Below are positions 55,021-63,132 of a stretch of DNA of 64,000 nt, one piece after another. The first letter of the stretch is position 1; each line of letters begins with the position of its first letter. Source of the stretch: UBA6170 sp942491385 (lineage in GTDB: Bacteria > Chloroflexota > Anaerolineae > Anaerolineales > Anaerolineaceae); contig CALOAF010000008.1 in the NCBI GenBank assembly GCA_942491385.1, forward strand, positions 186,001-250,000, in the 5' to 3' direction. The position numbers were made by a program, and so were the translations under genes. The notes under the pieces were generated by a model. It had not been told where the DNA came from. It did not search any database and was given only the letters and a program-made list of their open reading frames with translations.

Positions 55021-55488
55021 TTACTCGATTTTAGTTATTTTTAATTTAAGTTTTCCACCTGGTGTTTCGATTATCACTACATCACCAGTGATGTGGTTTA
55101 ACAATGATTTACCAATAGGAGACTGATATGAGATTCTGCCGTTGTTTGGGTCGGCTTCTTTCGGACCAACGAGATAATACGTTTCTTGCGGGTAGTTTGC
55201 TTCTTGCACGGTGACAATGGACCCGATATCAACTTTTCCATCACGACGGTCTTTTTCTTCAATCACTTTAACATTACTCAGAAGACTTTCTAATTCAAGA
55301 ATTCTACCTTCTAAAAATCCTTGTTCTTCTTTTGCTTGAATGTAATCTGCGTTTTCTGAAAGATCTCCCATCTGAATAGCCGCACGTAATCTCTTCGAAA
55401 GTTCATCTCTTACAGTGGTTTTAAGATGTGAAAGTTCTTTTTTTAATTTTTCCAAACCTTCTGCAGTTAAATATGATGTTTCTGCCAT
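55021..55488 (-). CDS. greA: Transcription elongation factor GreA
   Basis: 155 residues. Rescues backtracked RNA polymerase by stimulating transcript cleavage. Coiled coil N-terminal domain (LTAEGLEKLKKELSHLK), LSENADYIQAKEEQ with the acidic tip residues (about 45), and the FKBP-like C-terminal domain (YLVGPKEADPNNGRISYQSPIG). Last gene of the minus-strand run; 75 bases after dgt. Confidence 0.97.
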   Translation of the reverse strand: MAETSYLTAEGLEKLKKELSHLKTTVRDELSKRLRAAIQMGDLSENADYIQAKEEQGFLEGRILELESLLSNVKVIEEKDRRDGKVDIGSIVTVQEANYPQETYYLVGPKEADPNNGRISYQSPIGKSLLNHITGDVVIIETPGGKLKLKITKIE

Positions 55489-55562
55489 AAGTTCACCATC
55501 CTGATTATCTCATCTGAATTTGCTTTATTTTGTTTCCTCAATTTCGAGGAGGGTGAATTTTA

Positions 55563-56717
55563 TCATGGTAACATGGTTGGATCAAATAACTTTTGATGTT
55601 CTTCGATCGCAAAACGGTCGGTCATTCCCGCGATGTAATCGCAAACGACTCTTTCAGCAACACTTCCTTCCAAACGATCCTGAACATGGTTTGGTAAAAC
55701 ACTTGGTTCTCGCATGTATGTTTTAAACAATTCAGTTAAAATTTGATCGGCTTTAAACGACATTCTTTGGACACGATAATGACGGTATAAATTATTGTAA
55801 AGAAAATCTTTCAATACCCGGTTCCTTCTATGCATCTCTTCACTGAAGCCAATAATATTAAATGGCATTTGTTGAACTTCTTCAACTGATCGAATGGAGT
55901 GGTTTTTCAGCAGGGTGTTGCTGTGATTCAAGACGTCATCAATTTCCATTCCGATTAATTGGCGAATCATTGAATGTCGGTGTAAATCATCCAGTTCTCC
56001 ACCTTTCCAATTTACATTGGCGCATAAAATTTCCCATAATTCAATTCCCCCAAGCATTTGTGGGTAAATCATTCTCGATCTCAAGCCGTCATCCAAATCG
56101 TGCGCGGTATAAGCTAATTCATCTGCTACGTTGGCTATTTGGGTCTCGATATTTCCCCGCAAGTCAGGGTTGAAATCTTTTGCATCGGATACATCATATT
56201 CTGACTCATGTTTCACCATCCCTTCCAACACCTCCCAGGAGAGATTTAATCCCGGAAAATCTGGATAACGGTTTTCAAGCTTGGTGACAACCCGAAATGA
56301 TTGCTTATTATGATCGAAACCACCTTGATCCATCAGTAGTCTATTGAGAGTTGTCTCTCCTGAATGTCCAAACGGTGGATGTCCGAGGTCATGCGCCAGA
56401 CAAATCGCTTCCACAAGATCTTCATTGGCACCCAATGCACGGGCAAAAGAACGGCCTATTTGAGTGACTTCCAGCGTGTGTGTTAATCTGGTTCGGTAAT
56501 GGTCGCCCTCATAATTGATGAAAACCTGGGTTTTGTATTCCAATCTCCGAAATGCAGATGTATGAATAATTCGATCACGATCTCTTTGAAAACGAGTTCG
56601 ATAGGAAGGTTCACTATCTGGATATAATCTACCTTTGGAATCTTTGCTTTTTGATCCGTAGGGTGCTAAATATTTTTCTTCATTTCTTTCTAACACACTC
56701 AATGAATTAATTGTCAT
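55563..56717 (-). CDS. dgt: Deoxyguanosinetriphosphate triphosphohydrolase-like protein
   Basis: 384 residues, HD superfamily. TRFQRDRDRIIHTSAFRRLE (about 41-60), THTLEVTQIGRSFARAL and the metal site HDLGHPPFGHSGE (about 109-121), then ELAYTAHDLDDGLRS. Hydrolyses dNTPs to deoxynucleosides and triphosphate. In this length class (no insertion) it belongs to the type often labelled dGTPase-like. Starts 3 bases after the isopentenyl phosphate kinase stop. Confidence 0.94.
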   Translation of the reverse strand: MTINSLSVLERNEEKYLAPYGSKSKDSKGRLYPDSEPSYRTRFQRDRDRIIHTSAFRRLEYKTQVFINYEGDHYRTRLTHTLEVTQIGRSFARALGANEDLVEAICLAHDLGHPPFGHSGETTLNRLLMDQGGFDHNKQSFRVVTKLENRYPDFPGLNLSWEVLEGMVKHESEYDVSDAKDFNPDLRGNIETQIANVADELAYTAHDLDDGLRSRMIYPQMLGGIELWEILCANVNWKGGELDDLHRHSMIRQLIGMEIDDVLNHSNTLLKNHSIRSVEEVQQMPFNIIGFSEEMHRRNRVLKDFLYNNLYRHYRVQRMSFKADQILTELFKTYMREPSVLPNHVQDRLEGSVAERVVCDYIAGMTDRFAIEEHQKLFDPTMLP

Positions 56718-56720
56718 TCC

Positions 56721-57521
56721 TTACTCCATTTCTATTATCGTTCCCGTTGGCTTATCGAGAACTTCCTGGATTAAACAATCCGATGATAAGCCGGAAAAAA
56801 TACTAATTTTCATTCGTGGAGATTTCTTCACTATCTCCATCATTAATTTTACCTTTGCGATCATTCCGCCGGTTACATCAACACTTATGGACTCACCGAT
56901 TTGATTTTTGATTTCATTGAAATTTCTGGTGGTGATGGATTTTATTGGATGTTTATTTTCAGGAAAATCTGCCCAAACATAATTTTCAATCCCAGCTAGC
57001 AGAATTTTTTTTGGTGAGTAATAATTGGCCAGGTATGAAAAAATATCCTCTGTTGATAAGATCGTTCCACCTAGTAAATGATCGAATATAACATCTCCAT
57101 GAACGACCGGAATGATGCCTGAGGACAAAGCCTTGTCAATTGGAAATTGAAAAAATTCTGTGCCTTTTCCGTTTGTTGAGGAGATAAAAGACGAAGGTGC
57201 AAATGTAACACTAGGCACACCCTGTTCATGGAGTGCCTGCGTGACGATGACATTTAAACTTCGAGCTGCATGCCAGACGTGTGAAAAACCAACCCATTCT
57301 GCTCTGGTATTCACCCCTTTACGAGTCTGATATTTAGAAGCGATTGTGTGTCCGAAGGAACCTGAGCCATGTCCGATGATTATTTGTAAATCAGGTTTAA
57401 TTTCCGTAATTTTTTTTATCTGTTTTGCTAATGATTGAATGATCTCAAAACGAGGAGTGAAAGGTTTATCTTTTTCAGTTATCAGTGATCCTCCCCATTT
57501 GATCATAATTAAATCATTCAT
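56721..57521 (-). CDS. Isopentenyl phosphate kinase
   Basis: 266 residues, amino acid kinase fold. MIKWGGSLITEKDKPFTPR (about 6-24) and IIGHGSGSFGHTIASKY (about 47-63, with the catalytic His of GSGSFGH) separate IPK from other kinases of the fold. DVTGGMIAKVKLMMEI is the nucleotide-binding segment. It phosphorylates isopentenyl phosphate to isopentenyl diphosphate. It lies directly behind mevalonate kinase (2-base gap), matching an alternative mevalonate pathway. Confidence 0.93.
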   Translation of the reverse strand: MNDLIMIKWGGSLITEKDKPFTPRFEIIQSLAKQIKKITEIKPDLQIIIGHGSGSFGHTIASKYQTRKGVNTRAEWVGFSHVWHAARSLNVIVTQALHEQGVPSVTFAPSSFISSTNGKGTEFFQFPIDKALSSGIIPVVHGDVIFDHLLGGTILSTEDIFSYLANYYSPKKILLAGIENYVWADFPENKHPIKSITTRNFNEIKNQIGESISVDVTGGMIAKVKLMMEIVKKSPRMKISIFSGLSSDCLIQEVLDKPTGTIIEME

Positions 57522-57523
57522 AC

Positions 57524-58474
57524 TTAATTTTCTTTCGATAAAGACATGATGATTGTCTGAGATGCGCCATTTTGCAATAATATTTCAGCGATCGCTTCTG
57601 ATTTTCTGCTTTCGGCCAGAATAATGATATTTCCACCCAGTCCTCCACCACAAAGCTTTGCACCCAGACCGTCATTCTCCAACGCTATTTGGATCAACTG
57701 CTCCAGTTTTGGATGAGAAACTCCAATTTTTCTAAGGAGCTCCTGATTGGCGTTCATCAGATGACCAAAGAGTATTTGATCTCCATTTTCAAGGGCTGTT
57801 TTTGCCTGGTAGACAATTTCACCAATTTTGGTAAAGTAATCATTATATTGAGACTGGTTCAGGTGCCAGCGATCTCTAACCCCTGAAACAGCTTCTTTTG
57901 TATTACCTTTAATGCCACTATCAGCGATGATGATGGTGAACATTCCACTAGGAGAAATAAACTCAAAATCCTTATTCTTCTTAAAGAAAATTGGTCTATT
58001 GAATGCAATAACTGTATTATCGATTCCGGATGGTGTTCCATGAAATTCAATTTCAACCTTATAGGCCAGATCTGATATTACTTTTTCTGATGCCTGATAG
58101 CCAACGAAATTAAACAACCCTTTGATCAAAGCAACCGAAATTGCAGCGCTTGAACCCAATCCTGATGAGATTGATATGGTTGAACTCAGATGTATTTTAC
58201 AGGCAGGGAAATGAGAAAGATCCAGTTGTTTTTGCACTTCATCCAGCGCCACGCGCAAGGGATGATGTTTGTCCAAATCATTGCTTTTTTTCTCGAATTC
58301 TATCTGCGGGGCGATAAATTGGATCTCGCCTGGTTGTGATCCAATCGAGGGAAAAATCTTTACCTTGGCTTGTCTTTCATTGACAGGAACAGCAATGGCT
58401 GGTTGACCATACACCACAGCATGTTCACCAAAAAGGATCGTTTTTCCGGGGGCGGTTGAAATTGTAGCTGGCAT
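57524..58474 (-). CDS. mvk: Mevalonate kinase
   Basis: 316 residues, GHMP kinase. Substrate motif APGKTILFGEHAVVYGQPAI (about 8-27), ATP-binding SSGLGSSAAISVALIKGL (about 108-125) and motif 3 GAKLCGGGLGGNIIIL (about 275). GTPSGIDNTV contains the catalytic Asp. Phosphorylates mevalonate to 5-phosphomevalonate. It is placed with a prenyltransferase and IPK in one tight unit. Confidence 0.95.
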   Translation of the reverse strand: MPATISTAPGKTILFGEHAVVYGQPAIAVPVNERQAKVKIFPSIGSQPGEIQFIAPQIEFEKKSNDLDKHHPLRVALDEVQKQLDLSHFPACKIHLSSTISISSGLGSSAAISVALIKGLFNFVGYQASEKVISDLAYKVEIEFHGTPSGIDNTVIAFNRPIFFKKNKDFEFISPSGMFTIIIADSGIKGNTKEAVSGVRDRWHLNQSQYNDYFTKIGEIVYQAKTALENGDQILFGHLMNANQELLRKIGVSHPKLEQLIQIALENDGLGAKLCGGGLGGNIIILAESRKSEAIAEILLQNGASQTIIMSLSKEN

Positions 58475-58476
58475 AA

Positions 58477-59346
58477 TTAAAATAGGTAAAAAATAATCAC
58501 CACTGAGGCAGCGAAGGAAAGAAAAGTGATTTGTAGTGGCAAATCGGATAAAACCAACTCATCGGGAGCACCACCTTCCTTTTTTACCTGAATTAAATAT
58601 AAATATCTGAAAATCCCGAATATCGCAAATGGAATCGTCAGCATCATGGCATGATTATCAGGTAAATTCGGGGCTGAAAAAGTGTATAAGCTGTAAGAAA
58701 TTATTGTTGTAGCAGAAATAATTGTAATCAATTGATCCAAAAGCGGGATCGTGTATCCATCCAACACTTTTCTTTGTTCATTGTTAATTTGCTGAATTGT
58801 TGCTAATTCACCCCGTCTTTTTCCCAACGCGAAGAATAAAGCCAGCACTGTTGTGACAACATATAACCAAGGAGAAAATCTTTCCACCTGAATAATGGAA
58901 ACACCGGCTGCCACCCTCAGGACAAAACCTGCTGCGATAATCATGACATCCAGTAAAGGAACATGTTTAAGTTTTAATGAATAGGCTAAATTGATCAGGA
59001 AGTAAATTACTAAGATCAATAAAAAGGGTTTTGAGAGAATGAAGCCACCGATGATTGAAATCGATACGAGGACAACAGCAGAAATAATCGCAATTGGAAT
59101 GGGTAATGCGCCAGAAGCGATTGGCCGGGATCTCTTTTTGGGATGTTTTCGATCTGCGTCGACATCCAAAATATCGTTGATCAGATAAACACTGGAAGAA
59201 ACAAAACAAAACAGGAAAAAACCAATGATCGTTCTGGATAATGGCTCTATTTGGAATAATTGGCGGTCAAATACCAATGGAATGAGAACAAATGTATTCT
59301 TGATCCATTGATGGATGCGCATTTCTTTTAGAACCGATTTGAGCAT
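58477..59346 (-). CDS. UbiA-family prenyltransferase (decaprenyl-phosphate phosphoribosyltransferase-like)
   Basis: 289 residues, about eight membrane helices. First Asp-rich motif NDILDVDADRKHPKKRSRP (about 53-71) matches the decaprenyl-phosphate 5-phosphoribosyltransferase branch (NDxxDxxxDxxHPxKxxRP), together with the N-terminal MRIHQWIKNTFVLIPLVFD. These enzymes attach phosphoribose to polyprenyl phosphate for arabinose-type glycan donors, while other UbiA members prenylate aromatic rings. The branch assignment is by motif only. First gene of the isoprenoid operon. Confidence 0.85.
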   Translation of the reverse strand: MLKSVLKEMRIHQWIKNTFVLIPLVFDRQLFQIEPLSRTIIGFFLFCFVSSSVYLINDILDVDADRKHPKKRSRPIASGALPIPIAIISAVVLVSISIIGGFILSKPFLLILVIYFLINLAYSLKLKHVPLLDVMIIAAGFVLRVAAGVSIIQVERFSPWLYVVTTVLALFFALGKRRGELATIQQINNEQRKVLDGYTIPLLDQLITIISATTIISYSLYTFSAPNLPDNHAMMLTIPFAIFGIFRYLYLIQVKKEGGAPDELVLSDLPLQITFLSFAASVVIIFYLF

Positions 59347-59441
59347 GTATCAATATTATCATAAGTGTAAAAATATAAATATTAATTTGGTGATGCTCTT
59401 TAGTCTGAATTTATTACTGAAGCTAAGGTAAAATCTAATGG

Positions 59442-60242
59442 ATGGCAAAAATACGAGTTGATGTTTACTTATTTGAACATAAGATGGTGGAATCACGCAG
59501 CCTGGCCCAAAGATTGATCATGGCAGGAGAAGTGACTGTTAATGGCGAAAAAGCCTTAAAACCATCCCAACAAATTGACGATCAGTCAAAAGTTGAAATC
59601 AAAAAAGGCCCGAAATTTGTTTCCCGAGGTGGAGAAAAATTGGAAGCGGCGGTAGTCAGCTTTGGACTGGTTGACTTAAACGGAAAAATATGTGTGGATG
59701 TGGGTTCTTCCACTGGTGGTTTTACTGATTGTTTATTACAGTATGGGGCAAAAAAAGTTTATGCAATTGATGTAGGTTTTGGGATCTTACATTGGAAGTT
59801 GAGAAATGATCCCCGTGTGGTCGTTATGGAAAGAACCAATGCCAGGAATGTCCTTGAATTTCCTGACGAAATTGATTTCGTGACAATTGATGCCTCTTTT
59901 ATTTCTCTTAAAGTATTACTGCCTGTGATTAAAACCTGGATACAGGATTCAAGCAAAATCATCATGTTGATAAAACCTCAATTTGAGGCGGGAAGAAAAG
60001 ACGCAGCCAAGGGATCTGGAGTGATTAGGGACGCAAATATTCACCGTAAAATTCTTTTTGATACGCTTAATTTTGCCACCTCGAACGGATTTCATTTTGA
60101 AGGACTAATGCTCTCACCTTTAACAGGACCCAAAGGAAATATTGAATTTCTGGCTTATTTATCAGCTGGGGAAGAAGATTCTGGAATGAATATTGAAGGT
60201 GCCATTCATTCAATCATTCCTGACACAGATTTGACTGATTAG
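59442..60242 (+). CDS. tlyA: TlyA family rRNA 2'-O-methyltransferase/hemolysin-like
   Basis: 266 residues. N-terminal S4 domain (RVDVYLFEHKMVESRSLAQRL, about 4-24; AGEVTVNGEKALKPSQ), KKGPKFVSRGGEKLEAA, then FtsJ-type SAM fold with VDVGSSTGGFTDCLLQYGA (about 86-104) and IKPQFEAGRKD. TlyA methylates 16S and 23S rRNA cytidines. lepA follows after 38 bases. Confidence 0.93.
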   Translation: MAKIRVDVYLFEHKMVESRSLAQRLIMAGEVTVNGEKALKPSQQIDDQSKVEIKKGPKFVSRGGEKLEAAVVSFGLVDLNGKICVDVGSSTGGFTDCLLQYGAKKVYAIDVGFGILHWKLRNDPRVVVMERTNARNVLEFPDEIDFVTIDASFISLKVLLPVIKTWIQDSSKIIMLIKPQFEAGRKDAAKGSGVIRDANIHRKILFDTLNFATSNGFHFEGLMLSPLTGPKGNIEFLAYLSAGEEDSGMNIEGAIHSIIPDTDLTD

Positions 60243-60280
60243 TTAGAAAAAAATCAATTTGCGGTATACTTCTTACGCCT

Positions 60281-62083
60281 ATGGAAAATGAATTCATTCG
60301 AAATTTTTGCATTATTGCTCATGTCGATCATGGTAAATCCACTTTGGCAGATCGCATGCTCCAATTGACCAACACTATTTCTGATCGAGATATGAAAGAA
60401 CAGGTTTTGGATAGTATGGATTTGGAGCGTGAAAAAGGTGTCACCATCAAAGCATCAGCTGTGCGTATGAAATATACTGCAAACGATCAAAAAATTTATG
60501 AATTGAACTTAATTGACACCCCTGGACATGTGGATTTTAATTATGAAGTCAGCCGGGCTTTATTAGCTTGTGAAGGAGCGTTGCTTGTTGTGGATGCTTC
60601 ACAAGGCATTGAAGCACAGACATTGGCAAATCTGTATCTGGCTTTGGAATCAGATTTGACGATTGTTCCTGTGGTTAACAAAATAGATTTACCTTCTGCC
60701 AGACCGGACGAAGTGGTTCAGGAAATTTCAAACCTGCTAGGCGTTGATCCGGATGAGATCATCAAAATTTCAGCAAAATCCGGAATCAATGTGGATTCAG
60801 TCCTGGAAAGTATTGTGAAAAATGTTCCACCACCAGTGGGTGATTCGGAAGCACCAATGCGTGCGCTCATTTTTGATTCCCATTATGACTCTTATAAAGG
60901 CGTGGTAGCTTATATACGAATCATGGAAGGAAAAATGACAAATACAGATGTTATTCGTATCATGTCGAACGGGCTGGATTTGAGGCCGGTTGAAATAGGT
61001 GTCTTTGCACCCGATATGAAAAGTGTTTCTGATTTGTCCGATGGAGATGTTGGTTATATCGCTACCGGACTTAAAACAGTAATAGAATGCCGGGTAGGGG
61101 ATACGATAACCCTGGCAAAAAAACCAGCAACTTCTCCGTTACCTGGCTATCGTCATCCTAAGCCAATGGTTTTTGCAGGTATTTATCCTGTGGATGGGGA
61201 AGATTATCCGGATTTAAGAGATTCAATCGAAAAATTACAATTAAACGACGCGGCATTGGAATTCGTTCCCGAGACTTCTCAGGCATTGAATTTTGGTTTT
61301 CGTTGTGGGTTTCTAGGTTTGTTCCATATGGAGATTATTCAAGAGCGGTTGGAACGGGAATATGATCTTGATATTGTGGTGACTGCACCTTCGGTGGAAT
61401 ATCAAGTTGTTATGAAGGATTCAGAAAAATTTTTTATCGATTCCCCAGCCATGCTCCCAGATGAAGGTGATATCAGCGAAATTTTGGAACCCTGGATGAA
61501 TTTACAGGTCATTACACCCACAGACTATTACGGTACCGTCATGGAAATGGTTAGAAAGCGCAGGGGTACTTATAAGGATCAGGAATACCCTGCTGCCAAT
61601 CGCGTTCAACTGTCGTTTGAAATTCCCTTAGCAGAATTGATCATTAATTTTTTTGATGACTTAAAATCCAAAACCAGAGGTTATGCATCGATGGATTACT
61701 CCTTCGCTGATTATCGCCCTGAAAATCTGGTAAAACTGGAAGTTCTTGTCGGTGGTGAACCGGTTGATGCATTGGCAGCAATTGTGCACAAAGAAGATGC
61801 TTATCACAAAGGCCAAGCACTGGTAACCAAATTAAAAGAGTTAATTCCCAGACAAATGTTTGATGTTGCCATTCAGGCTTCCGCTGGTGGAAGAATTATT
61901 TCTCGGGCAAATGTAAAGGCATTGAGGAAAGACGTTTTAGCCAAATGTTACGGTGGTGATATCACCCGCAAGAAGAAATTGTTGGAGAAACAAAAACGTG
62001 GAAAACGGCGCATGAAAATGGTGGGAAATGTTGAAATCCCCCAGGACGCATTCATGGCTGTATTGCGTTTGGAGGGTGATTGA
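60281..62083 (+). CDS. lepA: Elongation factor 4 (back-translocase)
   Basis: 600 residues, canonical. GTPase with P-loop AHVDHGKSTLADRML (about 13-27), KGVTIKASAV switch I, DTPGHVDF and NKIDLPSA, then LepA-specific FVPETSQALNFGFRCGFLGL and the C-terminal domain YGGDITRKKKLLEKQKRGKRRMK. The next gene starts inside its stop (TTGA). Confidence 0.98.
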   Translation: MENEFIRNFCIIAHVDHGKSTLADRMLQLTNTISDRDMKEQVLDSMDLEREKGVTIKASAVRMKYTANDQKIYELNLIDTPGHVDFNYEVSRALLACEGALLVVDASQGIEAQTLANLYLALESDLTIVPVVNKIDLPSARPDEVVQEISNLLGVDPDEIIKISAKSGINVDSVLESIVKNVPPPVGDSEAPMRALIFDSHYDSYKGVVAYIRIMEGKMTNTDVIRIMSNGLDLRPVEIGVFAPDMKSVSDLSDGDVGYIATGLKTVIECRVGDTITLAKKPATSPLPGYRHPKPMVFAGIYPVDGEDYPDLRDSIEKLQLNDAALEFVPETSQALNFGFRCGFLGLFHMEIIQERLEREYDLDIVVTAPSVEYQVVMKDSEKFFIDSPAMLPDEGDISEILEPWMNLQVITPTDYYGTVMEMVRKRRGTYKDQEYPAANRVQLSFEIPLAELIINFFDDLKSKTRGYASMDYSFADYRPENLVKLEVLVGGEPVDALAAIVHKEDAYHKGQALVTKLKELIPRQMFDVAIQASAGGRIISRANVKALRKDVLAKCYGGDITRKKKLLEKQKRGKRRMKMVGNVEIPQDAFMAVLRLEGD

Positions 62084-63132
62084 AATCAGAGCAAGCGCAA
62101 ACTTCTCGTGATCTAATTAACATTTGGCGATGGATTCCCGGTTTTTTATTGAGTTTTATCGCCATAATTGCACTGATCAAACTCGTCCCTCTTGATCAGG
62201 CTTTAAATCTTTTAAAAAATATACCTTTTTGGTATTACATATTTTCTGCCTTATTTACTTTCGTGTTTTTATTAATTCGAACGATTGGATGGCGAGCTCT
62301 GCTCTCTTTTCGACCGACGTACATGGATACATTCAGAAAACTTTGTCTCGGCTATTTTATTAATAATATTTTTCCGTTCCGTCTAGGTGAAATCAGCCGT
62401 GCCGTTTTTATGGGAGCATCTTTAAAAGTGAACCCGGGTCAAATTCTTTCATCGATATTCATTGAACGTGTTTTTGACCTGATCATTCTGGCATTTTTTT
62501 TGCTAATCATGTTACCTTTTGTAGTAGGATTAACTTGGATAAAAACAACCGCCTGGCTAATTTTAGGGGTAATGGTCATTGGGTTGGTTTTCGTATTCTT
62601 AGTAGTTCAAAATTCCGCTCCATTCGAAAATTTCTTACAAAATGTTGGCAAAAAATCCAATGTTGTAATCAAAGTGATTATTCCCTTTATGTTATCGTTA
62701 TTAGCGGGTTTCAAGGCACTCAAGGATCCTAAACAATTTGTCGTAGGGTTTTTAGGGGTTTTAGCATCATGGTTGGTTAGTTTTGTCCAATTTTCTTTAT
62801 TTTTATATATTCTTACTGGATCTTCTGAATGGTGGTGGGGGGCATTTGCAAACACAGCTTTAGCATTGGGAATTGCTTTACCGTCAGCTCCTGCCGGCCT
62901 GGGTATTTATGAATCATCCATCGTGGCAGGATTAAAATTATTCAATATTGATGAATCTGTAGCGTTGGTTTATGCACTGATCATGCATATATCACAATTT
63001 ATTTTGATTGGAATACTTGGACTATTTGCAATCAGCCGGGATGGATACTCATTTAAAAATCTATTTTCACAATTAGACAAATTTAAAGATCAAATGAAAA
63101 GCCAAAAAATAAGCGGAGAAACGCATGAATAA
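62080..63132 (+). CDS. UPF0104/AglD2-like flippase-fold membrane protein
   Basis: 350 residues, about eight membrane helices. Family features are IRTIGWRALLSF, LCLGYFINNIFPFRLGEISRAVFMG (conserved N-x-FPxRxGE, about 88-112), FIERVFDLIILAFF, and ALPSAPAGLGIYESSIVAGL (about 265-284). The fold is shared with lysylphosphatidylglycerol synthase membrane domains, without the synthase domain. Members are linked to glycolipid or glycan export. TTG start inside the lepA stop. It overlaps the next gene by 8 bases, suggesting a joint role in surface glycan synthesis. Confidence 0.88.
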   Translation: MKSEQAQTSRDLINIWRWIPGFLLSFIAIIALIKLVPLDQALNLLKNIPFWYYIFSALFTFVFLLIRTIGWRALLSFRPTYMDTFRKLCLGYFINNIFPFRLGEISRAVFMGASLKVNPGQILSSIFIERVFDLIILAFFLLIMLPFVVGLTWIKTTAWLILGVMVIGLVFVFLVVQNSAPFENFLQNVGKKSNVVIKVIIPFMLSLLAGFKALKDPKQFVVGFLGVLASWLVSFVQFSLFLYILTGSSEWWWGAFANTALALGIALPSAPAGLGIYESSIVAGLKLFNIDESVALVYALIMHISQFILIGILGLFAISRDGYSFKNLFSQLDKFKDQMKSQKISGETHE

